A stretch of 64,000 nt of DNA from Thermosipho japonicus (GTDB lineage: Bacteria; Thermotogota; Thermotogae; Thermotogales; Fervidobacteriaceae): positions 124,001-188,000 of the forward strand of contig NZ_JACHEX010000005.1 in assembly GCF_014201655.1 (NCBI RefSeq), read 5' to 3'. Position numbers and translations under genes: made by a program. The notes beneath the pieces were generated by a model. It was not told the origin of the DNA and made no database searches. It saw only the letters and a program-made list of their open reading frames with translations. Of this stretch, positions 16,529-26,480 are shown one piece after another. Position 1 is the first letter of the stretch, and every line of letters begins with the position of its first letter.

Positions 16529-18980
16529 TTTTCACCTTTACTTTTCTCTGTCTTTTCTTTTTAAATACTATCTTTCCATTTTCATAACTACAAACAATTG
16601 TGTCATTCTCTTTAAACTTACCTTTCAACAATTCTTCCGATAAAGGATCTTCTATATACCTTTGAATGGCACGTTTTAAAGGCCTTGCTCCATATGCCGG
16701 ATCGTAACCTTCTTGTACTAAAAAATCTTTTGCACTTTTACTTAACTCAAGCGAAATACCTTTTTCAGAAAGTCTTTTTCTGATATCCTTTAAAAGTATC
16801 TCTATTATTTCCCTAATATGGTTTTCTGTAAGTTTATGGAATACAACTACTTCATCTATTCTGTTCAAAAATTCCGGTCTAAAAGTTTTCTTTACTTCTT
16901 CAATAACCTTTTCTTTCATTTCCTTAAATTCAATATTATTATCTTTGCTATCCACAAATCCTAAGGATCTTTTTCCAGAAACAATTTGAGATCCACCAAT
17001 ATTACTTGTCATTATTATGATTGTATTTCTAAAGTCAACAACATGACCTTGAGAATCGGTTAACCTTCCATCATCCATAATTTGTAATAAAAGATTGAAG
17101 ACATCTGGATGTGCCTTTTCAATTTCATCAAATAAAATTACCGAGAAAGGTCTCCTTCTTACTCTTTCGGTAAGAGCACCTCCCTCTTCGTATCCAACAT
17201 ATCCTGGAGGAGCTCCAATTAATCTAGAAACCGAGAATTTTTCCATATATTCGCTCATGTCAAATCTAATAAGCGCTTTTTCATCACCAAAAAGGTACTC
17301 AGCAAGTGTCTTTGCAAGCTCAGTTTTTCCAACTCCAGTTGGACCAAGGAATAAAAACACACCTACAGGTCTTCTAGGATCTTTTAAACCACTCCTTGCT
17401 CTTCTAATGGATCTAGCAATAGCTCTTACTGCTTCTTCCTGACCAACTACCCTATTATGAAGAGCATCTTCAAGCTTCAACAATTTTTCGCTTTCTCCTT
17501 CTTCAAGTTTCTTAAGCGGAATACCAGTCCAATTTGAAACTACTTCTTCAATTTCTTCAACACCTACAACCACAACACTAGTTTCAACATTCTTTTTCCA
17601 CTCATTGTATCTAATATTAAATTCCTCTTTTAACTCATTCTCTTCTTCTTTTAATTTAGCTGCTTTTTCATATTCTTGATTTGCCGCAGCAATTTCCTTT
17701 TTCAACTTTATATCCTCAATCTTTTCTTTAAAACTCAACAATTCCTTTGGCATAACGAATGCTTTCAATCTTGCTCTTGCACCAGCCTCATCTATCACAT
17801 CTATCGCTTTATCCGGCAAAAAGTGATCACTTATATATCTTTGTGACAAATATACTGCTGCTTCTAAAGCTTCATCAGTATATTTTACTTTATGATGTTT
17901 TTCATATTTTGGTTTTAAACCCTGTAAAATTCTAATAGTCATCTCAGGTGTCGGTTCTTGAACATATATCTTTTGAAATCTTCTTTCCAATGCTGCATCT
18001 TTTTCAATAAACTTTCTATATTCATCAGGTGTTGTAGCACCTATACATTTTATCTCTCCACGTGCAAGCGCTGGTTTTAAAATATTTGCAGCATCAACTG
18101 CCCCTTCAGCTGAACCTGCACCAACAATCATATGTATCTCATCAATGAAAAGTATAATATCTTTTTGATTTTTTAATACCTGAAGTAGCTTTTTCATCCT
18201 TTTTTCAAACTCGCCACGGTACTTTGTCCCAGCAACAAGAGAAGCTACGTCCAATGAAAAAATAGTCTTTCCCTTTAAAGGTTCTGGAACTTCACCGTTT
18301 ACAATTTTTTGAGCAAGTCCCTCAACAATCGCAGACTTACCAACACCAGGATCACCTATTAATACTGGATTATTTTTCTTTCTCCTAACTAAAACTTGCA
18401 TTACACGTTCTATTTCACTTTCTCTTCCAATAACTGGGTCAAGTTCACCTTTTATCGCTTGTGCAGTTAAATTAATTCCAAAACCTTCCAATTGTCTTGC
18501 ACGTGTCACTATTTCCTCATCAAAATCTGTAAAATCAGCTAAATCCTCTTCAGGCATATCTCCTGACAACTCCCTTCTTAACATCTGAACATCAATTCCC
18601 ATTTTTCTTAAAATATGAACTGCTATTCCTTCACCTTCTCTTAAAATTCCTAAAAATAAATGAATAGGTTTTATTTTATTTTCACCAAGACTCTTTGCTT
18701 CTTCATATGCTAACTCCGTCACCCTTTTGGCTCTAGGTGTCATCTGAGGTGACATTATAAATCCACGCATTCCCATACCTACAATGGAAATTACCTCGTT
18801 TCTAATTTTTGTATAAGTAATTCCATAATTTTCCAATATTGACTTTATCTTATTATCATTAATTTTCAAAATAGCCAAAAGTAAATGCTCTGTACCAACA
18901 TATGAATGTCCTAGCTCTTTTGCCTCTTCTTGGGCCATTACAAAAACTTCTGCGGACTCTTCAGAAAACTTGTCAAACAT
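16521..18980 (-). CDS. clpC: ATP-dependent Clp protease ATP-binding subunit ClpC
   Basis: Hsp100 unfoldase that feeds substrates to ClpP. The 819 residues show the double Clp N-terminal repeat (about 1-145), first AAA+ domain with Walker [10 protein letters not shown] near 208, a middle segment with a UVR-like stretch near 430-460, and second AAA+ domain with Walker [10 protein letters not shown] near 545, then the C-terminal D2 small domain. A very basic tail ([13 protein letters not shown]) ends the protein. It heads the clpC-radA-degV-transporter run from a strong promoter. No CtsR box or mcsA/mcsB genes are visible nearby, unlike Firmicute clpC operons. Confidence 0.96.
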   Translation of the reverse strand: MFDKFSEESAEVFVMAQEEAKELGHSYVGTEHLLLAILKINDNKIKSILENYGITYTKIRNEVISIVGMGMRGFIMSPQMTPRAKRVTELAYEEAKSLGENKIKPIHLFLGILREGEGIAVHILRKMGIDVQMLRRELSGDMPEEDLADFTDFDEEIVTRARQLEGFGINLTAQAIKGELDPVIGRESEIERVMQVLVRRKKNNPVLIGDPGVGKSAIVEGLAQKIVNGEVPEPLKGKTIFSLDVASLVAGTKYRGEFEKRMKKLLQVLKNQKDIILFIDEIHMIVGAGSAEGAVDAANILKPALARGEIKCIGATTPDEYRKFIEKDAALERRFQKIYVQEPTPEMTIRILQGLKPKYEKHHKVKYTDEALEAAVYLSQRYISDHFLPDKAIDVIDEAGARARLKAFVMPKELLSFKEKIEDIKLKKEIAAANQEYEKAAKLKEEENELKEEFNIRYNEWKKNVETSVVVVGVEEIEEVVSNWTGIPLKKLEEGESEKLLKLEDALHNRVVGQEEAVRAIARSIRRARSGLKDPRRPVGVFLFLGPTGVGKTELAKTLAEYLFGDEKALIRFDMSEYMEKFSVSRLIGAPPGYVGYEEGGALTERVRRRPFSVILFDEIEKAHPDVFNLLLQIMDDGRLTDSQGHVVDFRNTIIIMTSNIGGSQIVSGKRSLGFVDSKDNNIEFKEMKEKVIEEVKKTFRPEFLNRIDEVVVFHKLTENHIREIIEILLKDIRKRLSEKGISLELSKSAKDFLVQEGYDPAYGARPLKRAIQRYIEDPLSEELLKGKFKENDTIVCSYENGKIVFKKKRQRKVKVKND

Positions 18981-19026
18981 ATATTTCCACCACCCTTTCT
19001 GTCCGCGACAAATTACTTCTGTTTCT

Positions 19027-19055
19027 ATTATACCTTATAAACACTAAAATATCAA
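19027..19055 (-). promoter_or_regulatory. Promoter for the clpC operon
   Basis: Minus-strand TTGATA (19050-19055), 17-base spacer, TATAAT (19027-19032). Strong match; I see no repeated heat-shock operator overlapping it. Confidence 0.8.
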
Positions 19056-19061
19056 TTTTTA

Positions 19062-21302
19062 TTAATTTAATATTATATTTGAAATAAATTCCTTGTTATA
19101 GTCAAAATCATAATCTGAGAATATTGACTTTCCCAAAATTATTACTTTACCTAATCCTGATTGCTCTTCAACAGCCAAAACTACTTTATCAACCTTTACA
19201 GCATCACCATTTCCATCACTATCTTCATTCTTTGCAGTTTCAGATTCTAACAATATTTTTGCATCTTCTCCAACTATTAATGAGCATGGGCTATATAATC
19301 TTACACCATTTACAAGAATCTTGTACCTTGCACCATAATTGTTTACTTCATCAACAACTTGATCATCATTAAATCTCGTACCCAGTCCTAGTTTTTCAAG
19401 TATGTAATTAAGTTCTTTAGTATTTCCACCGTTTCTATAATCACTCTCACTTGTAATTATAAGTTTTCCGCCTTTTTTTACAAAGTCTACAATATTTTCT
19501 AATTCTCTTTCAGTATATCCCTTACCATTTTGAATAATTAATACATCTCCATCTATTTCTTCCAATTTACTGGCATAACTAATTTCTAGCCCCAAAGATT
19601 TTATAAAATCTTCAAGCTTTGTAAGTTTTGCTGTACCATAATCATTCATATGTCCTATGTCAATTATTATTTTATTTACTGATCTCTTCTTAGTATATCC
19701 AAACATTTCATATAAAGCTTCAAGTTCAATAACTTTACCATTAATTTTTTGTTTGTAAAGATCAAAGTATGTTTCATCACTACCTGGTATTAGTATAATT
19801 TCTCCATTAAATTCGCTTAAAGCTTTAATTTCAGGAGCTAATAAATCCTTTGAAAAGTCAAATCCATCAACTTTTGGAGTGGAAATAATTAAAATGTCCA
19901 CATCTTTTAGATTGGTCAACATTCTCTTTGAATACAAAATCCTATACCCATTTTCAGATAAAAATTGTCCAAATTCCTTTAATTCATCCATATGATCATT
20001 TTCGTGAAGTATGTCAATCATTACAGTCTTTTTATATGACTTTACAAATATTTCTTGTGATTGAATAAACACATCATTCACTAAAAATTTGATAAGATGA
20101 TCTCCTGGTGATAATTTTCCTAAATTTACAGATAAAAACTTTATCCCATATGGTTTAAAACTTACCTGCTTAGTTGTAACTACGTGCTCATTATCAACAA
20201 CTTTTAGCTCGGCTTCTACATTTTCACTAGTAACATTATAAATATCAAATAAAATAACATTGTTGTTATACTTTACATTATTTACATATATAGAACTTTC
20301 TTTTTGAAACCAGATTGGAGAAGTAACTATTTCATCAGAATCATTTTGTTTAATGTAACAGTAATACCATTCATATCCATCAGGAATTTCAACTGTAATA
20401 TCAGTTGAATATGATTCACTTCTTGGATATGCTTCAACTACTGTTCCACTTTGAGAAATTAACGCAAAATAATCTATATTATCGTAGTCTTTATACTCAA
20501 AATGCAAAGTTGCTTTTTCAACAGGCTCTTTAACAATATCTCCCATTATATAATTTCCATAACTAAAACTAACTTTAACATCTTTATCCTCGGTTCCAAA
20601 TGTATGCCTTGACCATAATGCACTCATTATATCATCGTAGCTTAAATATTGAGCAATTATTCCTGTCCTTCCTTCATTTGCACTACCCCAGTTGGGCTTA
20701 TGATTATCCTGACCAACTGTTGCGCCAAGATGCCAACCTTTGTTAAGTGCTATCCTGTAATTTTTAAGCATTTCATCATTTATTACATCACCTGCACTCC
20801 AATTACCATTTCCAACCTCAATTAAATTCATATATAAATCAGCTTGAGGGTAATATTCAAAATCATTAAAAGTTCCAAATACAGAAATTGGATGGTTAAA
20901 TTGTCCAAGCTTTTTATGCTCAACAATCCACTTATAGAAACCTTCCATTGAACTTACTTTGTTTCTATCTACCCACTGCAACGATTCATACACATTTATA
21001 TGACCTATTCCAGAAGTCCATTCAAAGCCTTGAAGAGCTATAAATTCTCCTTCAACAGTTGCCTTTTCAGCAGCAAGCTTTGTTAAATAGGGTTTAGTTT
21101 TGCCATTTATAAGTTGCTCAAAATAATATGCATGATCTGTTACTGCCAGCACATCTACATAATTTTTTGCGTAATTATACGCATCTTCCGGATAAAGTTT
21201 TCCATCAGAATAAGAAGTATGTGAATGTAAATTTCCATAATAAATATTTGCAAATGTTAAAAATGTCACTAAAATAGCTAAAATAGAAATCCACTTTTTC
21301 AT
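19062..21302 (-). CDS. Secreted CehA/McbA-like PHP-domain metallohydrolase
   Basis: A 746-residue exported protein: signal peptide (about 1-18), then a PHP-type metal-dependent hydrolase domain with NLHSHTSYSDG near 24-34, VLAVTDHAYY near 56, LQGFEWT near 95, a FNHP motif near 135 and the VGQDNH motif near 215. After about residue 260 come beta-sandwich-like segments and, from about 400, tandem Rossmann-like modules (e.g. DVDILIISTPKVDG and DGDVLIIQNGKG) resembling domains that bind or sense ligands. Start ATG 21302 follows the SD GGAGGTG; a TTG 5 codons earlier overlaps the SD. Substrate unknown; relatives hydrolyse phosphoesters or carbamates. Confidence 0.75.
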   Translation of the reverse strand: MKKWISILAILVTFLTFANIYYGNLHSHTSYSDGKLYPEDAYNYAKNYVDVLAVTDHAYYFEQLINGKTKPYLTKLAAEKATVEGEFIALQGFEWTSGIGHINVYESLQWVDRNKVSSMEGFYKWIVEHKKLGQFNHPISVFGTFNDFEYYPQADLYMNLIEVGNGNWSAGDVINDEMLKNYRIALNKGWHLGATVGQDNHKPNWGSANEGRTGIIAQYLSYDDIMSALWSRHTFGTEDKDVKVSFSYGNYIMGDIVKEPVEKATLHFEYKDYDNIDYFALISQSGTVVEAYPRSESYSTDITVEIPDGYEWYYCYIKQNDSDEIVTSPIWFQKESSIYVNNVKYNNNVILFDIYNVTSENVEAELKVVDNEHVVTTKQVSFKPYGIKFLSVNLGKLSPGDHLIKFLVNDVFIQSQEIFVKSYKKTVMIDILHENDHMDELKEFGQFLSENGYRILYSKRMLTNLKDVDILIISTPKVDGFDFSKDLLAPEIKALSEFNGEIILIPGSDETYFDLYKQKINGKVIELEALYEMFGYTKKRSVNKIIIDIGHMNDYGTAKLTKLEDFIKSLGLEISYASKLEEIDGDVLIIQNGKGYTERELENIVDFVKKGGKLIITSESDYRNGGNTKELNYILEKLGLGTRFNDDQVVDEVNNYGARYKILVNGVRLYSPCSLIVGEDAKILLESETAKNEDSDGNGDAVKVDKVVLAVEEQSGLGKVIILGKSIFSDYDFDYNKEFISNIILN

Positions 21303-21401
21303 AAAAAACACCTCCAAGATTTTCCCTACAGATTATTATAACCTAACTTCTGTTTTTTTAAAAGAATATATGTTAAAATTATTTAGTTAGGGGGTGATGA
21401 A

Positions 21402-21878
21402 ATGTGGCTAATTTTAAGTGATTCTCACGATAATTTACGCAAAGCTAAAGAAATAGAAAGAATAATAATTGAAAATAACATAAAAAAGATATTTCACTGT
21501 GGTGATTTTGTAGCTCCGTTTATTTTACCATACTTTGTAAAAGAAGAAATAGAATTTTATGGAGTATTTGGTAACAATGACGGTGAAAAACTTCTTTTAA
21601 CACAGAAATCAAATGGAAAAATAAAAGTCGGACCACGTGATTTTACAATAGATAATTACAGAATTTTAATGATGCATGAACCTTTTGCATTAGAAGCAGC
21701 AAAATCAAGTAACTTGTATGATTTTATATTTTTTGGACACACACATGAAATATATACTGAACAAACAGAAAAAACATTAGTAATTAACCCAGGAGAATCT
21801 TCTGGATGGTTAACTGGAAAAGCCAGTGTAATACTTTTAGAGCCAAAAAGTAAAAAATGGGAAATTCTATATATTTAG
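21402..21878 (+). CDS. YfcE/MJ0936-type metallophosphoesterase
   Basis: Small calcineurin-like phosphodiesterase of 158 residues, cytoplasmic. The dimetal site motifs are complete: LSDSHDN (about 4-10), CGDF near 33, GNND near 56, a histidine in MMHEP near 89 and GHTHE near 109-113. Family members cleave model phosphodiesters; the natural substrate is unknown. SD GGGGGTGATG precedes the start. It faces the secreted PHP hydrolase gene divergently and is followed after 11 bases by the amidotransferase gene, suggesting a two-gene operon. Confidence 0.9.
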   Translation: MWLILSDSHDNLRKAKEIERIIIENNIKKIFHCGDFVAPFILPYFVKEEIEFYGVFGNNDGEKLLLTQKSNGKIKVGPRDFTIDNYRILMMHEPFALEAAKSSNLYDFIFFGHTHEIYTEQTEKTLVINPGESSGWLTGKASVILLEPKSKKWEILYI

Positions 21879-21889
21879 GGCATTTTTAT

Positions 21890-22537
21890 ATGTGTAGAAT
21901 GATTGGATTTTCATTTGAGAATGACAAACAAATTAATTATTTGTTTAAGGCACTACAAAACATGGCGAAAAATGGCTTAAAAAGTCCTCATTCACATGGC
22001 TTTGGAATTTATGCACTTACTGAAAGTAATGAGGTATTGTACCACAAATTTGAAGAACCAATTTATGAAAAAGATATCTCTTTTCCTAACTTAAAAATTG
22101 GTATAATTCACGCGAGAAAAGCTTCTCCAAACTATCCAATTGGTTTTCTTCAGATTCATCCATTTGTTGATGAAAACGGCACAGCTTTTTGTCATAACGG
22201 GACGGTACACTCATTAAAAAGAAATAACATCTTTGAAAGTGATAGCTATGAATATTTCTTAATAGTAAAAGATTTCAAAGATTTACATGATTTTTCTCAA
22301 AGATTGAAAAAATTTATTAAAGAAAACGAATTTACTGGCGTAAACTTTTTAATGATCAAAAACAACAAACTATATGCGTTTTGTTATTTTAATAGTGATC
22401 CTGATTACTATACCATGTGGTATTCTAAAAATATAATTTCATCTGAAAAATTAGGCTTAGATTTTAAAATGATTAAAAAAGGTGAACTTTTAATTTTTGA
22501 AAATGGAAAATTAATTTTCAAAGACGTTATTATTTAA
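21890..22537 (+). CDS. Class II glutamine amidotransferase-like protein (YafJ/EgtC type)
   Basis: A 215-residue Ntn-hydrolase-fold protein. The start is fixed at 21890 because class II amidotransferases need cysteine at position 2: the protein begins MCRMIGFS, and Cys2 becomes the N-terminal nucleophile. IIHARKASP near 74 and HPFVDENGTAFCHNGTV near 88-104 supply the glutamine-binding Arg and oxyanion Asn-Gly. A longer in-frame start would bury Cys2. It stands 11 bases after the phosphodiesterase gene. No synthetase domain is fused, so either it is a simple glutaminase/amidohydrolase or works with an unlinked partner. Confidence 0.8.
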   Translation: MCRMIGFSFENDKQINYLFKALQNMAKNGLKSPHSHGFGIYALTESNEVLYHKFEEPIYEKDISFPNLKIGIIHARKASPNYPIGFLQIHPFVDENGTAFCHNGTVHSLKRNNIFESDSYEYFLIVKDFKDLHDFSQRLKKFIKENEFTGVNFLMIKNNKLYAFCYFNSDPDYYTMWYSKNIISSEKLGLDFKMIKKGELLIFENGKLIFKDVII

Positions 22538-22552
22538 AATAGATTTAAGTGG

Positions 22553-22558
22553 TATAAT
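22553..22558 (+). promoter_or_regulatory. Extended -10 promoter for the corA leader
   Basis: TGGTATAAT, a TGn-extended -10 with TATAAT at 22553-22558; the -35 region (TTATTT at 22530) is weak. The predicted start near 22565 puts the leader-ORF SD (22575-22583) within about 10 bases of the mRNA 5' end. Confidence 0.6.
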
Positions 22559-22590
22559 TAAGAAAATAAAATCTAGGAGGTGAAAAAGAA

Positions 22591-22647
22591 ATGAGTAGTG
22601 ACAGTTTTAGTAGATACTCAGATGAACCTTTATCTAGACCACCGTAG
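22591..22647 (+). CDS. 18-residue leader peptide upstream of corA
   Basis: A short ORF, MSSDSFSRYSDEPLSRPP, behind an excellent SD (AGGAGGTGA at 22575-22583, 7-base spacing) and ending 23 bases before corA. It is rich in Asp/Glu and Pro near its end (DEP, then PP before the stop). Its last codons (22633-22643) can pair with the corA SD region (22658-22666): TCTA with TAGA, and CC-A-CC with GG-A-GG with one A-A mismatch. This layout resembles Pro-containing leaders of Mg2+-transporter genes such as mgtL, but no homology is claimed. Coding is inferred from the SD. Confidence 0.55.
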   Translation: MSSDSFSRYSDEPLSRPP

Positions 22648-22670
22648 TTTAATATAAGGAGGTAGAAAAA

Positions 22671-23597
22671 ATGGTAAAATTTTACACAATGCAAGAAAAT
22701 AAAATTGTGGAAGTAGAAAAATTCGTTCCAAATTCCCTTATTAAGGTAATTGACCCTTCCGCCGATGAAATTCACATGCTTTCAAGTCTTCTTCAATTTG
22801 ATCCGGATTTTATATATGACTCCCTCGATGATGACGAAAGGGCTCGTATAGAATTAGATGACGATACTGTACTTATAATCTTAAAAATCCCTAAAAAGTT
22901 TAATGGTAATTCAAAAATACCATATAGAACTGTTTCCATGGGGGTAATTATTGGAAAAAATTACACTATCTTTTCCAGCAAAGAACCTGTTGACTTTATT
23001 GACTATATGATTGAAAATAATAAATTTGACATTAATAAAAAGAGTAGAATGATATTCCAAATATTTCTTTTAAATGCGAAAGTTTTTCTTTCATATTTAA
23101 AGGAAGTAAATAAAACTATAAGCATAATAGAAGAAGAGCTTCATAGATCAATGAAAAACAAAGAACTTGAAGAAATGATGTATCTTGAAAAAAGCCTTGT
23201 TTACTTTACAACTTCACTCCGTTCAAACGAAATAATGATGGAAAAACTTCTACGGGGTAACATAATAAAAATATATGAAGAAGATAAAGATGTATTAGAG
23301 GATGCAATAATTGAAAATAGGCAAGCAATAGAAGTTTCAAATATATATAGTGATATTCTTGCTGGTATGATGGATTCATACGCTTCGGTTATTTCAAATA
23401 ACTTAAATATAGTGATGAAAATTCTAACGGTAGTTACCATACTAATGCAAGTTCCAACAATAATAACAAGCTTCTACGGTATGAACGTAAAATTACCCCT
23501 TCAAAACAATCCATTAGCTTATGTACACATAATTTTTTGGTCTATTGGAACGATACTCTTAACACTTGCTTGGTTTAAAAGAAAAAAATGGTTATAA
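22671..23597 (+). CDS. corA: CorA-family divalent cation (Mg2+) channel
   Basis: Pentameric inner-membrane channel for Mg2+ or Co2+. The 308 residues comprise a cytoplasmic alpha/beta N-terminal domain, a long stalk helix rich in Glu/Lys, and two C-terminal membrane helices. The signature GMN is at about 270-272 (FYGMNV), a periplasmic loop follows, and the basic tail KRKKWL ends the protein. SD AAGGAGGTAG is at 22657-22665. Expression is likely influenced by the leader ORF immediately upstream. galM follows after 33 bases without a terminator. Confidence 0.93.
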   Translation: MVKFYTMQENKIVEVEKFVPNSLIKVIDPSADEIHMLSSLLQFDPDFIYDSLDDDERARIELDDDTVLIILKIPKKFNGNSKIPYRTVSMGVIIGKNYTIFSSKEPVDFIDYMIENNKFDINKKSRMIFQIFLLNAKVFLSYLKEVNKTISIIEEELHRSMKNKELEEMMYLEKSLVYFTTSLRSNEIMMEKLLRGNIIKIYEEDKDVLEDAIIENRQAIEVSNIYSDILAGMMDSYASVISNNLNIVMKILTVVTILMQVPTIITSFYGMNVKLPLQNNPLAYVHIIFWSIGTILLTLAWFKRKKWL

Positions 23598-23630
23598 CTA
23601 TTAATAAATCAACAAAAAGGAGAAATATTT

Positions 23631-24659
23631 ATGTTTGGCAAAATTACTAAAGAATTATTTGGAAAAACACAAATAAAAGCTCCTGTATTTCAATACACAT
23701 TGGAAAATCAAAATGGAATAATTGTAAAAGCCTTAAACTATGGAGGAATAATTACTAACATATGGGTTAAAGATAAGTATGGAAAATATGTTGATGTTGT
23801 TTTAGGATTTGATAATTTAGAAGAATACGAAAAGCTAAATCATAAATATTATTTTGGTGCAGTTATTGGAAGATATGCAAATAGAATAAAAAATGGACAA
23901 TTTAAAATTGATGATACAATATACCAGCTTGAACTAAACGATGGTAAAAATTCTTTACATGGTGGGATAGGGGGGTTTCATACCAAAATCTTCAAATCAT
24001 CTACTGAAAACTCTCCATATGGTCCAAAATTAAAACTAAAATATCTAAGTCATGATGGCGAAGAAGGCTTTCCGGGAAATCTACTTGTAAATGTAATATA
24101 CACACTAACAAATAGCAATGAACTTATCGTCGAATACACAGCACAAACCGATAAACCTACAGTTGTTAATTTAACACAACATAGTTATTTTAATTTATCA
24201 GGAAAAAGCAACATTTATGACCATAAAATTAAAATAAATGCAGATTTCTACACCCCAGTAGATGAAAATTCGATCCCAACAGGCGAAATCGTACCTGTAG
24301 AAAATACACCATATGATTTTAAACAACCAAAAAATCTAGGAAAAATGCTAGAAAAAATTGATTATGACGTAAACTTTGTATTAAACAAGTCAAAAATTGC
24401 CGCAGTAGTTTCATCTTTAGAATCTGGAATAAAATTAGAAGTAGAAACAACAAAGCCTGGAATCCAATTATACACGGGAAATTTCCTTGATAATATTATT
24501 GGAAAGTCCGGAAATGTATACAGAAAACATTCCGGACTTTGTCTTGAAACACAATATTTTCCTGACTCACCAAACAAAAAAAACTTTCCAAATGTAATAC
24601 TAAAAAAAGGGGATATTTATTACCATAAAACAACATTTAAATTTACTGTTGAACAGTAA
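23631..24659 (+). CDS. galM: Aldose 1-epimerase (galactose mutarotase)
   Basis: Interconverts alpha and beta anomers of aldoses in the cytosol. The 342 residues carry [12 protein letters not shown] near 83, LHGGIGGFH near 106-114, the catalytic-histidine region [12 protein letters not shown] near 180-191, and the C-terminal [13 protein letters not shown] near 303-315 with the catalytic Glu. SD AAAAAGGAG supports the start. The last 17 bases overlap the convergent threonine aldolase gene. A 14-bp near-perfect inverted repeat lies in codons about 291-303 (24503-24540). Confidence 0.92.
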   Translation: MFGKITKELFGKTQIKAPVFQYTLENQNGIIVKALNYGGIITNIWVKDKYGKYVDVVLGFDNLEEYEKLNHKYYFGAVIGRYANRIKNGQFKIDDTIYQLELNDGKNSLHGGIGGFHTKIFKSSTENSPYGPKLKLKYLSHDGEEGFPGNLLVNVIYTLTNSNELIVEYTAQTDKPTVVNLTQHSYFNLSGKSNIYDHKIKINADFYTPVDENSIPTGEIVPVENTPYDFKQPKNLGKMLEKIDYDVNFVLNKSKIAAVVSSLESGIKLEVETTKPGIQLYTGNFLDNIIGKSGNVYRKHSGLCLETQYFPDSPNKKNFPNVILKKGDIYYHKTTFKFTVEQ

Positions 24660-25674
24660 AATATTTCTCCATTTTTTCTATAACATAGTCAATATCTTTC
24701 TTTTTTACCCAATAATGTGTAACAAACCTAAATATTCCATCATCAGATGGATTTATTTTTATACCATTTTCAAACAGGCACTTTACAAAGTCTTCTTCCT
24801 CAAATTGCTTATTTATCTTAAAAAATACCATATTAATTTCTACATCCTCTACAATCTCAATAAAATCAAAATTTAAAAGCTTTTGTGCAAGATACTTCGC
24901 ATTTTCATGGTCTTCTTCTAGTCTAAATCTCATCTTTTCAAGAGCAATAATCCCTGCCGCCGCTAAAATCCCAGCTTGTCTTAATCCTCCCCCCATTATT
25001 TTTCTCTTCTTTCTTGCCTTCTCAATAAATTCTTTTTTCCCCACAAGTAGTGATCCAACAGGTGCACACAAACCTTTTGAAAGACAAAAACTTACAGAAT
25101 CAGCATATTTTGCAATTTCACTTGCTTGAATTTTTAAAAACGTTGCAGCATTAAATATCCTTGCTCCATCAAGATGAATTGGAACTTTGTATTTGTCTGC
25201 AATATTTCTCATTTTTTCATGATTTTCAAGTCTAATCACTCTTCCATTAGAATGTGCATTCTCAAGGCAAATAAGACCTGTTTTAGGATAATGAATATCT
25301 TCTACTTTTCTTATCTTTTTTTCAACAACTTCTGGAATTAATGCTCCTCTATCCGTTTCTATTGTTCTAAGCTGTACTCCTGATATTATTCCTGCAGCTC
25401 CTGCTTCATGCTGAACAATATGGTAATCATCGCCAATTATTACTTCATCGCCTCTATTACAATGTGTAAAAAGCGCTAGCTGATTTGCGAATGTTCCACT
25501 TGGAACAAATAATGCTGCTTCTTTTCCTAATATTTCAGCTGCGAGTTCTTCAAGTTTATTTACTGTAGGATCGTCACCATATACATCATCACCAACTTCT
25601 GCATAAGCCATTGCTCTTCTCATTTCATCAGTTGGTTTTGTCACAGTATCACTTCTCAAATCAATAAACTCCAT
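24643..25674 (-). CDS. ltaE: Low-specificity L-threonine aldolase
   Basis: PLP enzyme cleaving L-threonine or L-allo-threonine to glycine and acetaldehyde. 343 residues with [12 protein letters not shown] at 3-14, [11 protein letters not shown] near 26, [11 protein letters not shown] near 58, the HLDGARIFN segment near 167 and the PLP-lysine motif [14 protein letters not shown] near 190-203. Start ATG 25674 is preferred because the SD GGAGGTG ends just upstream; a GTG three codons earlier is inside the SD. Separate unit: the upstream gene ends at a terminator and a leftward promoter must lie in the short gap. Confidence 0.93.
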   Translation of the reverse strand: MEFIDLRSDTVTKPTDEMRRAMAYAEVGDDVYGDDPTVNKLEELAAEILGKEAALFVPSGTFANQLALFTHCNRGDEVIIGDDYHIVQHEAGAAGIISGVQLRTIETDRGALIPEVVEKKIRKVEDIHYPKTGLICLENAHSNGRVIRLENHEKMRNIADKYKVPIHLDGARIFNAATFLKIQASEIAKYADSVSFCLSKGLCAPVGSLLVGKKEFIEKARKKRKIMGGGLRQAGILAAAGIIALEKMRFRLEEDHENAKYLAQKLLNFDFIEIVEDVEINMVFFKINKQFEEEDFVKCLFENGIKINPSDDGIFRFVTHYWVKKKDIDYVIEKMEKYFTVQQ

Positions 25675-25703
25675 ATATTTCACCTCCAGCTACAATTATA
25701 ACA

Positions 25704-25736
25704 AAAAAGGGGCTGATATTATCTCAGCCCCTTTTT
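25704..25736 (-). terminator. Terminator after the LPP20-like gene
   Basis: GGGGCTGA/TCAGCCCC stem flanked by A5 and T6, in the gap between the LPP20-like gene and ltaE. Its symmetry could allow action in both directions. Confidence 0.85.
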
Positions 25737-25753
25737 AATCATCTATTCATTAA

Positions 25754-26440
25754 TTATTCACCAGCAAGAGGAGTTCCTTTTGATGCCTCATCTAATACTG
25801 AATTTAATGCTTTAAAGAAGTCAACACCCTGCTTACCCAATTTTTTCACAGAATCACTTACAAGTGCTTGAGATTCAAGTATAGAAAGTAAGTTTGTAGG
25901 ATCATAAAAATAAAGAACATGAAGCTCTACAACGTTCCCTTTTCTTACTTCCCAACTTGCATATTTTAAAGCACCACTTACTATAGCCTCCGCCATAACT
26001 TTGGTAATTCCTTTATATGCTGACACAGCAGCTTCTACCAATTGTTGATTGTTTTCTTCATTTCCGGAATTTGTTTGAACACTCTGAAGTTGTCCTTCAA
26101 CAACTTTTCTGAAGGTTTCTACCTTTGCATTTAAAAACTCTGCAATTTTTCCTAATGCTTGTGTTCTTGCTGCATTTTCAGCAATTGTCATATTTACTCC
26201 GCCACCGACATTCACTCCTTCAAATAAGAAAAGCCTTCCTTCTCTTGCAAGCTGAGCTACTTTTGCCTCTTGAGAATAATTAATCTGAACATTTTCTGCT
26301 TCTTTTGGAAGTTTCCAAATCTTAATTCCTTGAGCTGTAATATACTGATCTTTAGGCATGATAAGGAAAACTACACCAACAACTAAAGCAACTGCTAATA
26401 CACCTACTCCTACCCACATTAAAATGTTATTTTCTCCCAT
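25754..26440 (-). CDS. LPP20-like domain protein with N-terminal membrane anchor
   Basis: A 228-residue protein with one hydrophobic segment (about 8-28) followed by an exported domain. The central part (NMTIAENAARTQALGKIAEFLNA, in pieces near 83-105) and the VVELHVLYFYDPTNLLS region near 168-185 resemble the LPP20/FlgP-type fold found in envelope proteins. There is no lipobox cysteine, so it is a bitopic protein. Function unknown; envelope-associated. It stands between its own SD GGGAGGTGAT and a strong terminator, 40 bases downstream of the radical SAM run. Confidence 0.6.
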   Translation of the reverse strand: MGENNILMWVGVGVLAVALVVGVVFLIMPKDQYITAQGIKIWKLPKEAENVQINYSQEAKVAQLAREGRLFLFEGVNVGGGVNMTIAENAARTQALGKIAEFLNAKVETFRKVVEGQLQSVQTNSGNEENNQQLVEAAVSAYKGITKVMAEAIVSGALKYASWEVRKGNVVELHVLYFYDPTNLLSILESQALVSDSVKKLGKQGVDFFKALNSVLDEASKGTPLAGE

Positions 26441-26480
26441 ATAATCACCTCCCTGGATATATTATACCATAAATATTTTT

